A stretch of 36,260 nt of DNA from Planctomycetota bacterium (lineage in GTDB: Bacteria > Planctomycetota > Planctomycetia > Pirellulales > Pirellulaceae), in contig JAPLNJ010000273.1 in NCBI GenBank assembly GCA_026692885.1, forward strand, positions 1 through 36,260, read 5' to 3'. Both the position numbers and the translations under genes were made by a program. Under the pieces are notes generated by a model. That model saw only the letters and a list, made by a program, of their open reading frames with translations, did no database searches and was not told the origin of the DNA. Each line of letters opens with the position of its first letter. The stretch's first letter is position 1. This document shows, piece by piece, positions 25,434 through 33,799 of this stretch.

Positions 25434-25535
25434 GCGGCCGTAAAGAAACAACTCCGCAGTTTCGTCGTAGAGCGGACTTCAGTCCGCTCGGGCGGAATGA
25501 ATTCCGGCCTACGAATTTGTTTCTCTACAGCCGCT
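25433..25535. repeat. 103-bp nested inverted-repeat element
   Basis: The 19-base ends (25433-25451 and 25517-25535) are inverted repeats matching at 17 of 19 positions. Inside lie TCGTAG (25465-25470) against CTACGA (25509-25514), and a perfect 9-base stem GAGCGGACT / AGTCCGCTC (25470-25489, 2-base loop). The whole can fold as a long multi-armed hairpin. It starts at the last base of the formyltransferase stop codon and ends 17 bases before the next ATG. It could be a terminator-like structure, a REP/MITE-like mobile palindrome or both. Confidence 0.72.
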
Positions 25536-25552
25536 AACTGGCTAGATTGACG

Positions 25553-27019
25553 ATGAGCAAAGTGCTTCAATACTTCGTAGACATCTGTCCGGCGCGTCAC
25601 CGTCAGGCGCTCTATGCCCTCGGATTGTTACTCGAAGGCGGTGGGTTGGCCGCCTGCCCGACAACGTCGGCGGAAGACGCGGATATCGTCTATTCGCGTC
25701 TTCGCCCTGAGCGATGTTCCGCGAACTCCGTATGGATTAAAGCGGATGGTGCCTCGGACTGGAACCAGCCGGATGCAAAGATAGGCTGGTCGGACGAAGT
25801 CCCATACCTTTACCAGAACATCTCGCCTGCATCTAGCTCGGAGGCGGGTGACATGGGTGGCGACTGTTTGTACTCAACCTACGCGATCGTCACAGGGGTC
25901 ATGGAGCGCAACGAACAGCGTGATGAGTGGGGTGTCATTGTGGCCACTGGTAGCCAACTCCAGCGGGCAGGCATGCTCGGCTTGCCGGTGGTGGCGATGT
26001 ATGTGGATCGACTACTGCGATTATTGCAGCAACGGCGAGGCCCATTTCCGACCTTGGATCGCTGGCCGAACGGAAAGCGATTCGCCGTGGTCCTTACGCA
26101 CGATGTCGACAACCCCTTCTCCCGCCTGCCGCTGAGCCTGCGTGGCGCCGAGTTGCTGAGGGCCCTGCGGACGCGCCGTTGGTGCTCCACGGCCAGGTGG
26201 ATAGCCAGCTGGGGAGTCGAAGCGGGGCGCCGGATTTGCGGAGCCCGGTCCTGTTCGGAAAACGACCCCAACTTCTGTTTCGACAAATGGCGAGAAGTGG
26301 AGCGAAAGCTCGGCACCAGATCTTGCTGCTACGTGGCGGTTACAACGCGGTATGACGCGCATGCATCTCCCCAGGATATCACCTATGATTTTCGTCAGCC
26401 GCTCTTACGCGAGGTGCTGTGCCGCGCCATCGAGCAGGGCGGGGAGATCGGATTGCATGCTTCCATAAACTCTAGGAACGTGGCGGGGCGGTTCTCGGAA
26501 GAGAAGGAACTGCTTGAGAGCGTGCTTAATGGCTATCGTTTGAAGGGATTAAGGCACCACTATTGGACTTTGGACCGGGACCGCCCGGAGTGCACCCTGC
26601 AGCTCCACGCCAAGGCCGGCTTTCAATACGATAGCTCTCTTGGCCTCAACGACTCGCCGGGGTTCCGACGCGGAATGGCATGGCCCTACCAACCGTTTGA
26701 CCCGGAGCAAGGGACGGTGATTCCCATTCATGAGTTGCCGCCGACTTTGATGGACGGCGGAATCTTCTACCGGCCCGTGTCGCCCGCAGAAGGACAAAGC
26801 CAGATCGAGATGCACCTGCAGACGGTTGCTCGGTATGGCGGAGCCGCGGTGCTGGATTGGCATATTGAGATGTTGAACGCTCGTTTAATGAACGGTGCGG
26901 GACCTGCGCTTTGCCGTGTGCTCACGGATCTCTCGCTTCGTTCTGACGTGGCATGGTTTTCACCCGTCGAACTGTTAAACTGGTGGACTCGACGCCAGGG
27001 GCTGCTGACTTGCAGATGA
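25553..27019 (+). CDS. Polysaccharide deacetylase-like protein
   Basis: The 488-residue product has a C-terminal NodB-like (beta/alpha)7 region: VVLTHDVDNP near residue 178, with the Asp and metal-site Asp of the THDVD motif, GGEIGLHASIN near 300 with the His expected at the metal site, and a later WHIEMLN near residue 440. The N-terminal ~150 residues are less conserved and resemble the leader domains of DUF-type deacetylase proteins in polysaccharide loci. Length is longer than a minimal deacetylase. It may remove N- or O-acetyl groups from the glycan, or act as a carbohydrate-binding esterase. The frame is open from a TTG at 25547; ATG at 25553 was chosen. No signal peptide is evident. Confidence 0.75.
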   Translation: MSKVLQYFVDICPARHRQALYALGLLLEGGGLAACPTTSAEDADIVYSRLRPERCSANSVWIKADGASDWNQPDAKIGWSDEVPYLYQNISPASSSEAGDMGGDCLYSTYAIVTGVMERNEQRDEWGVIVATGSQLQRAGMLGLPVVAMYVDRLLRLLQQRRGPFPTLDRWPNGKRFAVVLTHDVDNPFSRLPLSLRGAELLRALRTRRWCSTARWIASWGVEAGRRICGARSCSENDPNFCFDKWREVERKLGTRSCCYVAVTTRYDAHASPQDITYDFRQPLLREVLCRAIEQGGEIGLHASINSRNVAGRFSEEKELLESVLNGYRLKGLRHHYWTLDRDRPECTLQLHAKAGFQYDSSLGLNDSPGFRRGMAWPYQPFDPEQGTVIPIHELPPTLMDGGIFYRPVSPAEGQSQIEMHLQTVARYGGAAVLDWHIEMLNARLMNGAGPALCRVLTDLSLRSDVAWFSPVELLNWWTRRQGLLTCR

Positions 27020-27068
27020 CCTTGGGCTGGAATCCAGGAACTGCATTGCATCACGGCCTTTGGTGGTT

Positions 27069-27269
27069 TCAAATCTGCACGGCCGGCAGATTGATCACAT
27101 GCTGGAAGCCATCGGGGACGTGCTCTATCAGGACGCAGGTATCCTTTCGGGTGTAGCTCAACTGCACATTCGGGATATATGTATAGTTGATGGGTTGTTT
27201 GCCGATTAGTCGGGTGAAATGCTTGCAGGGGTGCGGCGCAGTGGACAGAGAAGGGTTAGGACTTCGCTC
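27069..27269 (-). pseudogene. Possible gene remnant on the minus strand (unknown)
   Basis: In the 263-base gap before asnB the minus strand holds a 66-codon open stretch (27269 to the TGA at 27069-27071) without an ATG. Its translation looks protein-like rather than random (for example FTRLIGKQPINYTYIPNVQ, then CVLIEHVPDGFQHVINL, ending VQI). It lies opposite to the flanking genes. I do not recognise the family. An open stretch of this size can also arise by chance. Confidence 0.22.
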
Positions 27270-27282
27270 TTAACGACGATTG

Positions 27283-29208
27283 ATGTGTGGTATTGCGGGA
27301 TTAGTGATGAGGATTCCCACGGGCGGGCTTGGCTTTGTCCTCGGCCAGATGTCGAAACGGTTACGGCATCGCGGCCCGGATGATGACGGCTGGCTCGCCT
27401 ACGGTCGGGGACACGTGGCGACCGGGCGCGGCGCCCCAGCCAATTACCCGGCGGAAGTGCTTCTGGCGCATCGGCGCCTCGCAATTCTTGATCTTTCGCC
27501 GCGTGGCCATCAGCCGATGAGTTCCGCCGATGGTCGGTTTCACCTCGTTTTCAACGGTGAGATCTACAATTACCTGGAACTGCGCGAGGAGCTTCGCTCG
27601 GCGGGTGTCGTGTTTCGCACGGAGACGGACACCGAGGTGCTGCTCGCGGCATTTTCGCGGTGGGGCGCGCAGGTGCTAACGCGGCTGATCGGCATGTTTG
27701 CATTTGCAGCCTTTGATACCGAAGCCCGTGTCGTTACGCTAGCGAGGGACTTTGCGGGGATCAAACCACTGTACTACATCGTCGATTCGAAGCGATTCGC
27801 GTTCGCGTCGGAAATCAAGGCCCTGTTGGAGGTTCCTGGCGTAAAACGGAACATCGACGCGCAGTCGCTTTCCGACTACTTGTTGCACGGGCTTACGGAT
27901 CATCGAGCGCAGACGATGTTCGCGGACGTTCGGGCGCTCCCACCTGGCCATTTCCTGACGGTCCCGCTGGATTCATCTGCCGCTTTGTCCCCGCAGTGCT
28001 ATTGGCGTCTGCCCACCGACAGGGCAATCGATTGTTCGTTCGACGAAGCCGCAGGCCGGCTGCGCGAGCTATTCATCGAGAATGTACGGCTGCATCTTCG
28101 GAGCGATGTACCGGTCGGCACATGTCTGTCAGGGGGAATTGACTCCTCGTCGATTGTCATGGCGGTACGGCACTTGGCTGGACCTAAAGCGGATGTTCAC
28201 AGCTTCAGTTTCGTGGCGCCCGGGACGAATGTCGACGAGGAATCGTGGATGGACATTGTCGCCTCCGCGGGCGCGACGACCGCGCACAAGGTACAACTTA
28301 CTCCTGCCGAACTGGTGACCGATCTGGACCGCTTGATTGTCACCCAGGATGAGCCCTTTCGCAATACGAGCATCTATGCGCAACACCGGGTGTTCCGCTT
28401 GGCCCAGGAGGCCGGCGTGAAAGTCTTGCTCGATGGGCAAGGCGCAGACGAGATGCTCGCGGGCTATCCGTGTTACGTTCCTACCCGGTTCGTATCGTTG
28501 TTGCGCGGGGGCCATCTGTGGTCGGCGATGGCCCTGCTGCGTCACTCGCCGGCGCAACCCGTTGCGTCTCTGGGGCAATTGTTGCGTGCTTGCGGTCGTC
28601 TGCTAACCCCCACCATACAGGTGGTAATCAAAGGAATCCAGGCCCGCAACTCCTCGCCGCCGGTGCTCAACGAGGCCTGGTTTCGTGAACGAGGGGTGAC
28701 CAATCGCGAGGTCTACGATCGGCGTGCCAAACGGTCGCTACGTGGACACCTAGCGGAGACGCTGACTCGCAGCATACTGCCGATGCTCCTGCGTTACGAG
28801 GATCGCAACTCAATGGCCTTTGGCATTGAGGGACGCGTGCCGTTTCTCACGCCGAAACTGGTGGAATTCGTGTTCGGGCTGCCGGAGAGTTACCTGCTGC
28901 ACGTGGATGGCAGAAGCAAGCGTGTCTTTCGTGCAGCGATGCGGGGTTTGGTTCCGGATCAAGTTCTTGCCCGTCGCGACAAAATCGGCTTCCAGACTTC
29001 CGAGCATGCTTGGTTGCAGACGCTCCGGCCTTGGGCCGACGCTGTCCTCGCTAGTGATGCGGCGCGGGCCATTCCGATGCTTCGGCTCGATGCTGTCAGA
29101 CGCGAGTGTCAAGCTGTGCTCGACGGCCGAGATTGCCTTGATTGGCACATTTGGCGTTGGGTGAACCTGATCCGCTGGTCCGAGGTAATGGGGGTAAGTT
29201 ACGAATAG
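27283..29208 (+). CDS. asnB: Asparagine synthetase (glutamine-hydrolysing), intact copy
   Basis: This enzyme hydrolyses glutamine at its N-terminal domain and transfers the ammonia to an adenylated carboxylate. In polysaccharide loci AsnB homologues such as WbpS can amidate a uronic acid. The 641-residue product begins MCGIAGLV (nucleophile Cys2), has RHRGPDDDGW near residue 27, FNGEIYNYLELREEL near 90, the ATP-binding SGGIDSSS near 283-290, DGQGADEMLAGY near 384, and VPDQVLARRDKIGF near 557. Length is normal for the family. A TTG lies just upstream in frame, but the ATG is correct because Cys must be residue 2. It is the intact counterpart of the deleted asnB at 10714. Confidence 0.94.
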   Translation: MCGIAGLVMRIPTGGLGFVLGQMSKRLRHRGPDDDGWLAYGRGHVATGRGAPANYPAEVLLAHRRLAILDLSPRGHQPMSSADGRFHLVFNGEIYNYLELREELRSAGVVFRTETDTEVLLAAFSRWGAQVLTRLIGMFAFAAFDTEARVVTLARDFAGIKPLYYIVDSKRFAFASEIKALLEVPGVKRNIDAQSLSDYLLHGLTDHRAQTMFADVRALPPGHFLTVPLDSSAALSPQCYWRLPTDRAIDCSFDEAAGRLRELFIENVRLHLRSDVPVGTCLSGGIDSSSIVMAVRHLAGPKADVHSFSFVAPGTNVDEESWMDIVASAGATTAHKVQLTPAELVTDLDRLIVTQDEPFRNTSIYAQHRVFRLAQEAGVKVLLDGQGADEMLAGYPCYVPTRFVSLLRGGHLWSAMALLRHSPAQPVASLGQLLRACGRLLTPTIQVVIKGIQARNSSPPVLNEAWFRERGVTNREVYDRRAKRSLRGHLAETLTRSILPMLLRYEDRNSMAFGIEGRVPFLTPKLVEFVFGLPESYLLHVDGRSKRVFRAAMRGLVPDQVLARRDKIGFQTSEHAWLQTLRPWADAVLASDAARAIPMLRLDAVRRECQAVLDGRDCLDWHIWRWVNLIRWSEVMGVSYE

Positions 29209-29292
29209 ACATCAGAAGTATCCTTCCGTCTACCGCCTCGTACGTTGCTAGCAGTATCCGCTGTCCGGGCTCTTATGTTCGCGTTCAACTGG

Positions 29293-30384
29293 TCACGTAC
29301 ACGATTCCGGACCATGGCAAGCACCGGAAGTGGGGAAGGGGCCGTGACCCGATACCCGCTCTAGAACAAACAGGTTCCAGCCGAACATCCCATGCAACAA
29401 GGGCTTCGTCATGCGGTCGACTAGGTCGATGCGCTCAACGAGCCAGCGCGGGAAAAAATGGCGGATGAAACTTTCTCGATCCAACGGGCCACGAAATGGC
29501 GATAGGATCCGGTCAAGCACTGGACAGACGATCCAGAGCAGAGGAATTCTGAAAGCGGTATGACAAGCGTCGTTGACCAGAAATCCGAGAGCCATGTCAT
29601 GATCCCCAATTGTGAATCCATGTCTTTCGAACGTCTTGCGCCACTCCGACGGCGTGCGAAAGTTCAAGTGCGGCTCGCCCGGTATCCACTGGATTCCGAT
29701 CTGCCGCATCATCGCGATCTGAATCCGATTGTGACGTTCATAAAACGAGCGGCGGTTCGGCACCGTAACAAGTAGAACGCCGCCCGCCACAAGGTGACTA
29801 CTTAGTCTCTCAATGATCTGTTCCAAGTCCTCCAAATGCTCGATCACATCGAAAGCCGTAATGACCTCGAAGCGTCTGTTACCGAGGTCGTCCAGCGAGC
29901 CAGCGATCAGCTCAGGTTCGCCAGCTGTACCGTTCCATTCGTACGCACTGGCGTGGCGGCGCATCGTTTCGCGGTTCAGGTCAACGGCCGTGACTCGATA
30001 GCCGCGGCGCGCCATCTCGAAAGAGTCGCGGAGCGATCCAGCACCGAAATCGAGCGCGCGGATGGGTTTCCTGCGTTCTTCGATCCGCTTTAGAGCGTGG
30101 TCAAAGATTGTCCAGCGATAGCGCACGTTGCGCGTATTGCACCCGGTTAGTTTCGACACGTCCGCATGACGATCGAATACATCAGTGCTCGATCGTTCAA
30201 TTGCAGCCCAAGCCGGCGGCTCATTCGCATAACGGCTGCGGGTCCAGCCGAAGACCGCGTCAAACGCGATCAGCGGCGCGAAAACGACGACGAGAAATAG
30301 CCAATACACTCCCAGGGCGATAAGCACAAATGGAGCGACAAACCACCGCAAGATCGACAGGACATACACCAACAGACGCATCAT
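29293..30384 (-). CDS. Membrane-anchored class I SAM methyltransferase
   Basis: This is the only convincing complete minus-strand gene. The 363-residue product begins with two hydrophobic spans (about residues 3-20 and 22-42) and then a soluble methyltransferase domain: motif I LDFGAGSLRD at 111-120, AVDLN near 133 for the ribose-binding acid, FDVIEHLEDLEQII at 178-191, and GGVLLVTVPNRRSFY near 205. ATGs at 30384 and 30381 are adjacent; the first has a strong GAGGAGGT site 6 bases upstream. It converges with asnB and diverges from the next glycosyltransferase. Target could be a sugar, a lipid carrier or another small molecule; I cannot tell from sequence. Confidence 0.85.
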   Translation of the reverse strand: MMRLLVYVLSILRWFVAPFVLIALGVYWLFLVVVFAPLIAFDAVFGWTRSRYANEPPAWAAIERSSTDVFDRHADVSKLTGCNTRNVRYRWTIFDHALKRIEERRKPIRALDFGAGSLRDSFEMARRGYRVTAVDLNRETMRRHASAYEWNGTAGEPELIAGSLDDLGNRRFEVITAFDVIEHLEDLEQIIERLSSHLVAGGVLLVTVPNRRSFYERHNRIQIAMMRQIGIQWIPGEPHLNFRTPSEWRKTFERHGFTIGDHDMALGFLVNDACHTAFRIPLLWIVCPVLDRILSPFRGPLDRESFIRHFFPRWLVERIDLVDRMTKPLLHGMFGWNLFVLERVSGHGPFPTSGACHGPESCT

Positions 30385-30390
30385 GCCGGA

Positions 30391-30398
30391 ACCTCCTC
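30391..30398 (-). promoter_or_regulatory. Strong ribosome binding site of the minus-strand methyltransferase
   Basis: On the minus strand GAGGAGGT lies 6 bases before the ATG at 30384. This is the clearest Shine-Dalgarno match on that strand and selects 30384 over 30381 as the start. The 247-base divergent gap to 30632 must hold promoters for both directions, but I see no convincing pair of hexamers. Confidence 0.7.
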
Positions 30399-30631
30399 GA
30401 ATGCTGCAAGCTGTGATTTTAGTAGTTGGCAGCGATTTTGATCCTCCTCCGCCCCTGATGCAAGTGTCGGACGGTCCGTACCCAGGATTTTCCTACATCT
30501 TTTCTCAACCCTTTGTCTCAATCCACAGGCCGCAGTGACGCAAGGTCCGTGCGATCACGTCCCGCTGCCATCGCTGAGTCCCGAACAGGATGCCTGCCGT
30601 CTTGCGGATAAGCGGAGGAAGAAATCGACCG

Positions 30632-31771
30632 ATGCGTGATCCTGATCAGCTAGGTGGAAGCCCCTGGGTCGTTGTAGCCACTCAGACTCCGTGGGACGAA
30701 ATCCCACGTCTGCGTCACCAAGTGACACGTGCTCTGGCACGGGACCACCGCGTACTCTACATCACATTTCCCACCAGCTGGCGAGTCAAGTACCTGGCCA
30801 GTCGTATCCAAGCCGAACCGAATATCACCGTTTGGCGTCCCTCTAACCTCCCGGCGTTGCCCGCCCGCGTGATCGCGACATTCCCGCTCGCGCGGCGTCT
30901 GGAGGCGATGCTTCTGCGGCGTTCGCTGCTGGGCCAGCTAACGCGGCTGAGCAGTCCTCCGATCGGGATGGTAAACTTCGACCACCGCCATCTCTGGCTA
31001 CACGACCACCAGTTGTTCCCCCGATCCGTTTATGTCTGCAACGATGATCATTCCATTTTTGCTCCCACTCCCTTTCTTGTGCGGTGGTGCCTCCAGCAAA
31101 TGCGAGCTGCGGCGCGAGCCGCCGACGGCTGCCTTGCCGTCTCGGCGCACATCGCGGAGAGGCTTGAAGTTGGCGCGAAAACGCAGGTTTTTGTGCCCGG
31201 CCACGATCTGCGATTATGCGAAGCACCAAGCCTACGTACGCGGACTCAGGGCGAGCGGATCCGGCTCGGTTTCATGGGATCGATTGACCACCGGTTGCAA
31301 CTGGCGTGGCTCCAGCAAGCGGCCGCTGAGCCCGACCTCGAAGTGCATTTGATTGGACCCATCGCCAACCAACAGGTCCGAACTCAGTTGCAGTCGATTC
31401 CCGCACTCCACGTGCATGCTCCGTTGACGGGAGAAGCCCTTCTGCGATGGCTCCTCGAAATGGATGTCCTGACGATGCCCTATACACTGGAAATCGCGTG
31501 GAGTGAGACCGCCGCGGTGCCCAACAAGTTACCGTCGTATTTTGCCTCAGGTAGGCCGGTTGTTGTCTCTGACCTGCCGAACCTGGCGGATTGGGTACGT
31601 TCCAACGCGTATATCGCCCGCAATTCCACGGAGTTCATGGAACAGATACGGCGCGCCGTCTGCGAGGACGACATTCACAAAACGATGAGCCGGATAAGCA
31701 TCGCCAAGGAGTTCACGTGGGCCAAACAGATTGAGCCGCTCTTGCGACTCCTCAGTCCCCCGACTCCATAG
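30632..31771 (+). CDS. Glycosyltransferase, GT4-like
   Basis: The 379-residue product begins SPWVVVATQTPWDEIPRLRH near residue 9, has YITFPTSWR near 38, and CLAVSAHIAERL near 170 (a loop typical of GT-B enzymes before the donor domain). It has IRLGFMGSIDHR near 210 (start of the donor domain) and NKLPSYFASGRPVVVSDL near 297, the nucleotide-sugar phosphate-binding loop. The ATG at 30632 has GGAGG at 30614-30618, 13 bases upstream; the longer frame from 30590 is a less likely start. First gene of the right-hand operon after the divergent methyltransferase. Donor and acceptor are unknown. Confidence 0.82.
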   Translation: MRDPDQLGGSPWVVVATQTPWDEIPRLRHQVTRALARDHRVLYITFPTSWRVKYLASRIQAEPNITVWRPSNLPALPARVIATFPLARRLEAMLLRRSLLGQLTRLSSPPIGMVNFDHRHLWLHDHQLFPRSVYVCNDDHSIFAPTPFLVRWCLQQMRAAARAADGCLAVSAHIAERLEVGAKTQVFVPGHDLRLCEAPSLRTRTQGERIRLGFMGSIDHRLQLAWLQQAAAEPDLEVHLIGPIANQQVRTQLQSIPALHVHAPLTGEALLRWLLEMDVLTMPYTLEIAWSETAAVPNKLPSYFASGRPVVVSDLPNLADWVRSNAYIARNSTEFMEQIRRAVCEDDIHKTMSRISIAKEFTWAKQIEPLLRLLSPPTP

Positions 31772-31853
31772 CAACCGACTACGAGCGAGACACCTTATCG
31801 AGACCGCTTAACCTTCCGTCTGAGTTCGCTACCGAGATCAGTTCGTTCCATAC

Positions 31854-33206
31854 ATGGGATACATTGTAGCACCGCCGTCCGCCGCGAAGCGATTATTGGG
31901 TCGCCGTTTGTCGCTGCTCCTTCTCTGGGGCTACTTCTTGAGCCTGTATTGCATGCCCTATGTTAGGGTGTGGTACGATGTGCCGCGTTCTCTTGCGGTC
32001 CGTGAGATTTTCGCCGCCGCGTTGTTCGTGTTGACGCTCGACGTGATAGGTCCGCTACTCGTCGCGGCCCCCGGCTGGTTCTGGCTGATGTGCGTGGCGA
32101 ACGGCTTGGGGTTGCTCGTGTCGGAACATCTAAGCCCGGCATTTGAGACATTTCGCACGGCCGCACAATTTCCGTTGGTCTACTTATTTTCCGCTAGTTT
32201 CGTACGAACAGGGCGGGATATAATCGCTGGCTGTCGCGTCATCGCGGCGATTCAGTTCGCCGCCCTGGGAATCATCCTGGTGCAAATACTAGCCGGGCCG
32301 ATCGAACAACTTAACCTATACCCCGCGATGGACGAGGGTAGCCAGCGGTTCGGGGCGGTACGCTTGGGGACGGTTTTTGGAAATCCGATTTCCTCGTGCA
32401 TGATGTTACTGATTCTGCTTTGGCAGTTCGGCACTTCTGTCCAACGGTTCTGGCTGCGAACTGGAGTTGTTGCCGCTGTATGTGCCGTGTCGGCGTTCAC
32501 GATCAGTTTTGCGCCGCTAGTCGTAATGGCCATGTCGTCGGGAATCCTCGTGCTAGCCAGGTCGGTTTTCTTGACGAGAGTGTCCGTATTTCGGGTGGTG
32601 AAAATCGGCGCGTTGAGCGTGTGCGTGCTGGCCGGCCTGTACTGGGGCGCGGTTCCAATTCTGAAATCCCAGTTCGTTGACAGAATTGGTGGGGGACAGA
32701 CGGTGGAGGATTACGCCGCTGACCAATTGGAGTTCCGCTTTGTAACGTCCTTCCACAATGCTTACCGGGCCTTCCAGTCACGCGGATGGCAGTCGCTCCT
32801 GACGGGTTGCGGTTTTGACACCGCGGGCCAGGCAGCAGTGCGATTTGGCGCGGAGGACGCCTTTCGCCCCCACAACGTTTTTCTCGAAGTCACCGTAACC
32901 ATGGGGCTGATTGGGGCTGCTGCTTACATGTGGATGTTATGGGATCTCGCCCGATGCACGTTGGCGATACGGCCCAAGACGCCGGCTGGAATCCGTGCCA
33001 AAGGGTTAGGCTTGGGTGTCTTGGCTGCCGTCTGCAGCGCGGTGGTTGTGGACCCGCATCTTACCCAGGTGATCATGATACCGTTGATGTTCTTGCTCGC
33101 GAGTTTGAGATTTGCAGGGGGGCTGTTTAATCTCGACGGCGAGCCGGGGTGCTCACGGGCTTACGAGCCAGGGGCAGCTCGCATGTTGCTGGGTGTCGGG
33201 CGATGA
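31854..33206 (+). CDS. O-antigen polymerase / ligase-type membrane protein (Wzy/WaaL family)
   Basis: This predicted inner-membrane protein polymerises or ligates lipid-linked glycan in the periplasm. The 450-residue product is hydrophobic with around 10 membrane spans, the first near residue 18-36. A periplasmic-type loop (about 270-350) contains FRPHNVFLEVTVTMGLIGAA, whose HN-x2-L pattern followed by a Gly-rich helix is a hallmark of Wzy_C / O-antigen ligase proteins. RLGTVFGNPISSCMM near 168 is a further family-like segment. It starts 82 bases after the glycosyltransferase and its stop overlaps the next gene start. Polymerase versus ligase cannot be decided from sequence; the absence of another such gene in the window favours Wzy. 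Confidence 0.82.
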   Translation: MGYIVAPPSAAKRLLGRRLSLLLLWGYFLSLYCMPYVRVWYDVPRSLAVREIFAAALFVLTLDVIGPLLVAAPGWFWLMCVANGLGLLVSEHLSPAFETFRTAAQFPLVYLFSASFVRTGRDIIAGCRVIAAIQFAALGIILVQILAGPIEQLNLYPAMDEGSQRFGAVRLGTVFGNPISSCMMLLILLWQFGTSVQRFWLRTGVVAAVCAVSAFTISFAPLVVMAMSSGILVLARSVFLTRVSVFRVVKIGALSVCVLAGLYWGAVPILKSQFVDRIGGGQTVEDYAADQLEFRFVTSFHNAYRAFQSRGWQSLLTGCGFDTAGQAAVRFGAEDAFRPHNVFLEVTVTMGLIGAAAYMWMLWDLARCTLAIRPKTPAGIRAKGLGLGVLAAVCSAVVVDPHLTQVIMIPLMFLLASLRFAGGLFNLDGEPGCSRAYEPGAARMLLGVGR

Positions 33207-33799
33207 ATCCGGCAGATACGACGGTCGAAGGAACTGCCGGTGCAGGGGAATCACTGGCGATCGCCTTTTTGGGTTCGGTGGTATCCAATGAAATGATGCT
33301 CCGTTTGCCGGCAGTGAACCCGGCTGGCGACAAGTTCCAGGCGGCGATGGTTCGACTCCTACGCGAACGATTTGCTGTCTCGCCTGGCAAACGCTCGCTT
33401 GAGGCTGCTGCTGCAGATTCGCGGATTGTTTACTGGAGGCAGGTGCCGAACGCCGAGGTCGTTTGCCGTCAGCGTCAGGCAACCGTATTGCGGAACGCCC
33501 GGCCAAGCAGTGATTCAGTGACTCGATATACATTTCCCTCCAAGCTGCGAGAGTACATGCTCAGTGGCCGGCCCGCGATCACGACATTGTTGCCAGGTAT
33601 TCCTGCAGCCTACTATCAACACCTCTATGTTCTGCATGAGGATACGTCGGAGGCATTGGCAAGGTTGGTGGTTACAGTATGCGAACAACCCAGGATTGAA
33701 CTCCGTGAGATCGGGCGGCGCGCACGCGAATTCACACTCAAACACAGCAACGCGGAAACACAGGGACAGCGCATCTATGATTTCATCTGCACACTGTGA
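33203..33799 (+). pseudogene. Glycosyltransferase with large in-frame internal deletion
   Basis: The ATG at 33203 overlaps the upstream stop. The first ~55 residues (AIAFLGSVVSNEMMLRLPAV, then NPAGDKFQAAMVRLLRERF) look like the N-terminus of a GT4-like enzyme. From about residue 70 the sequence jumps to what is normally its C-terminal region: VYWRQVPNAEVV, RYTFPSKLREYMLSGRPAI (nucleotide-sugar-binding loop) and GIPAAYYQHLYVLHE. The product has 198 residues, about half the usual ~400. The middle, holding most of the acceptor and start of the donor domain, is missing, though the frame is kept. It is probably inactive; a small functional protein is a remote alternative. Confidence 0.72.
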
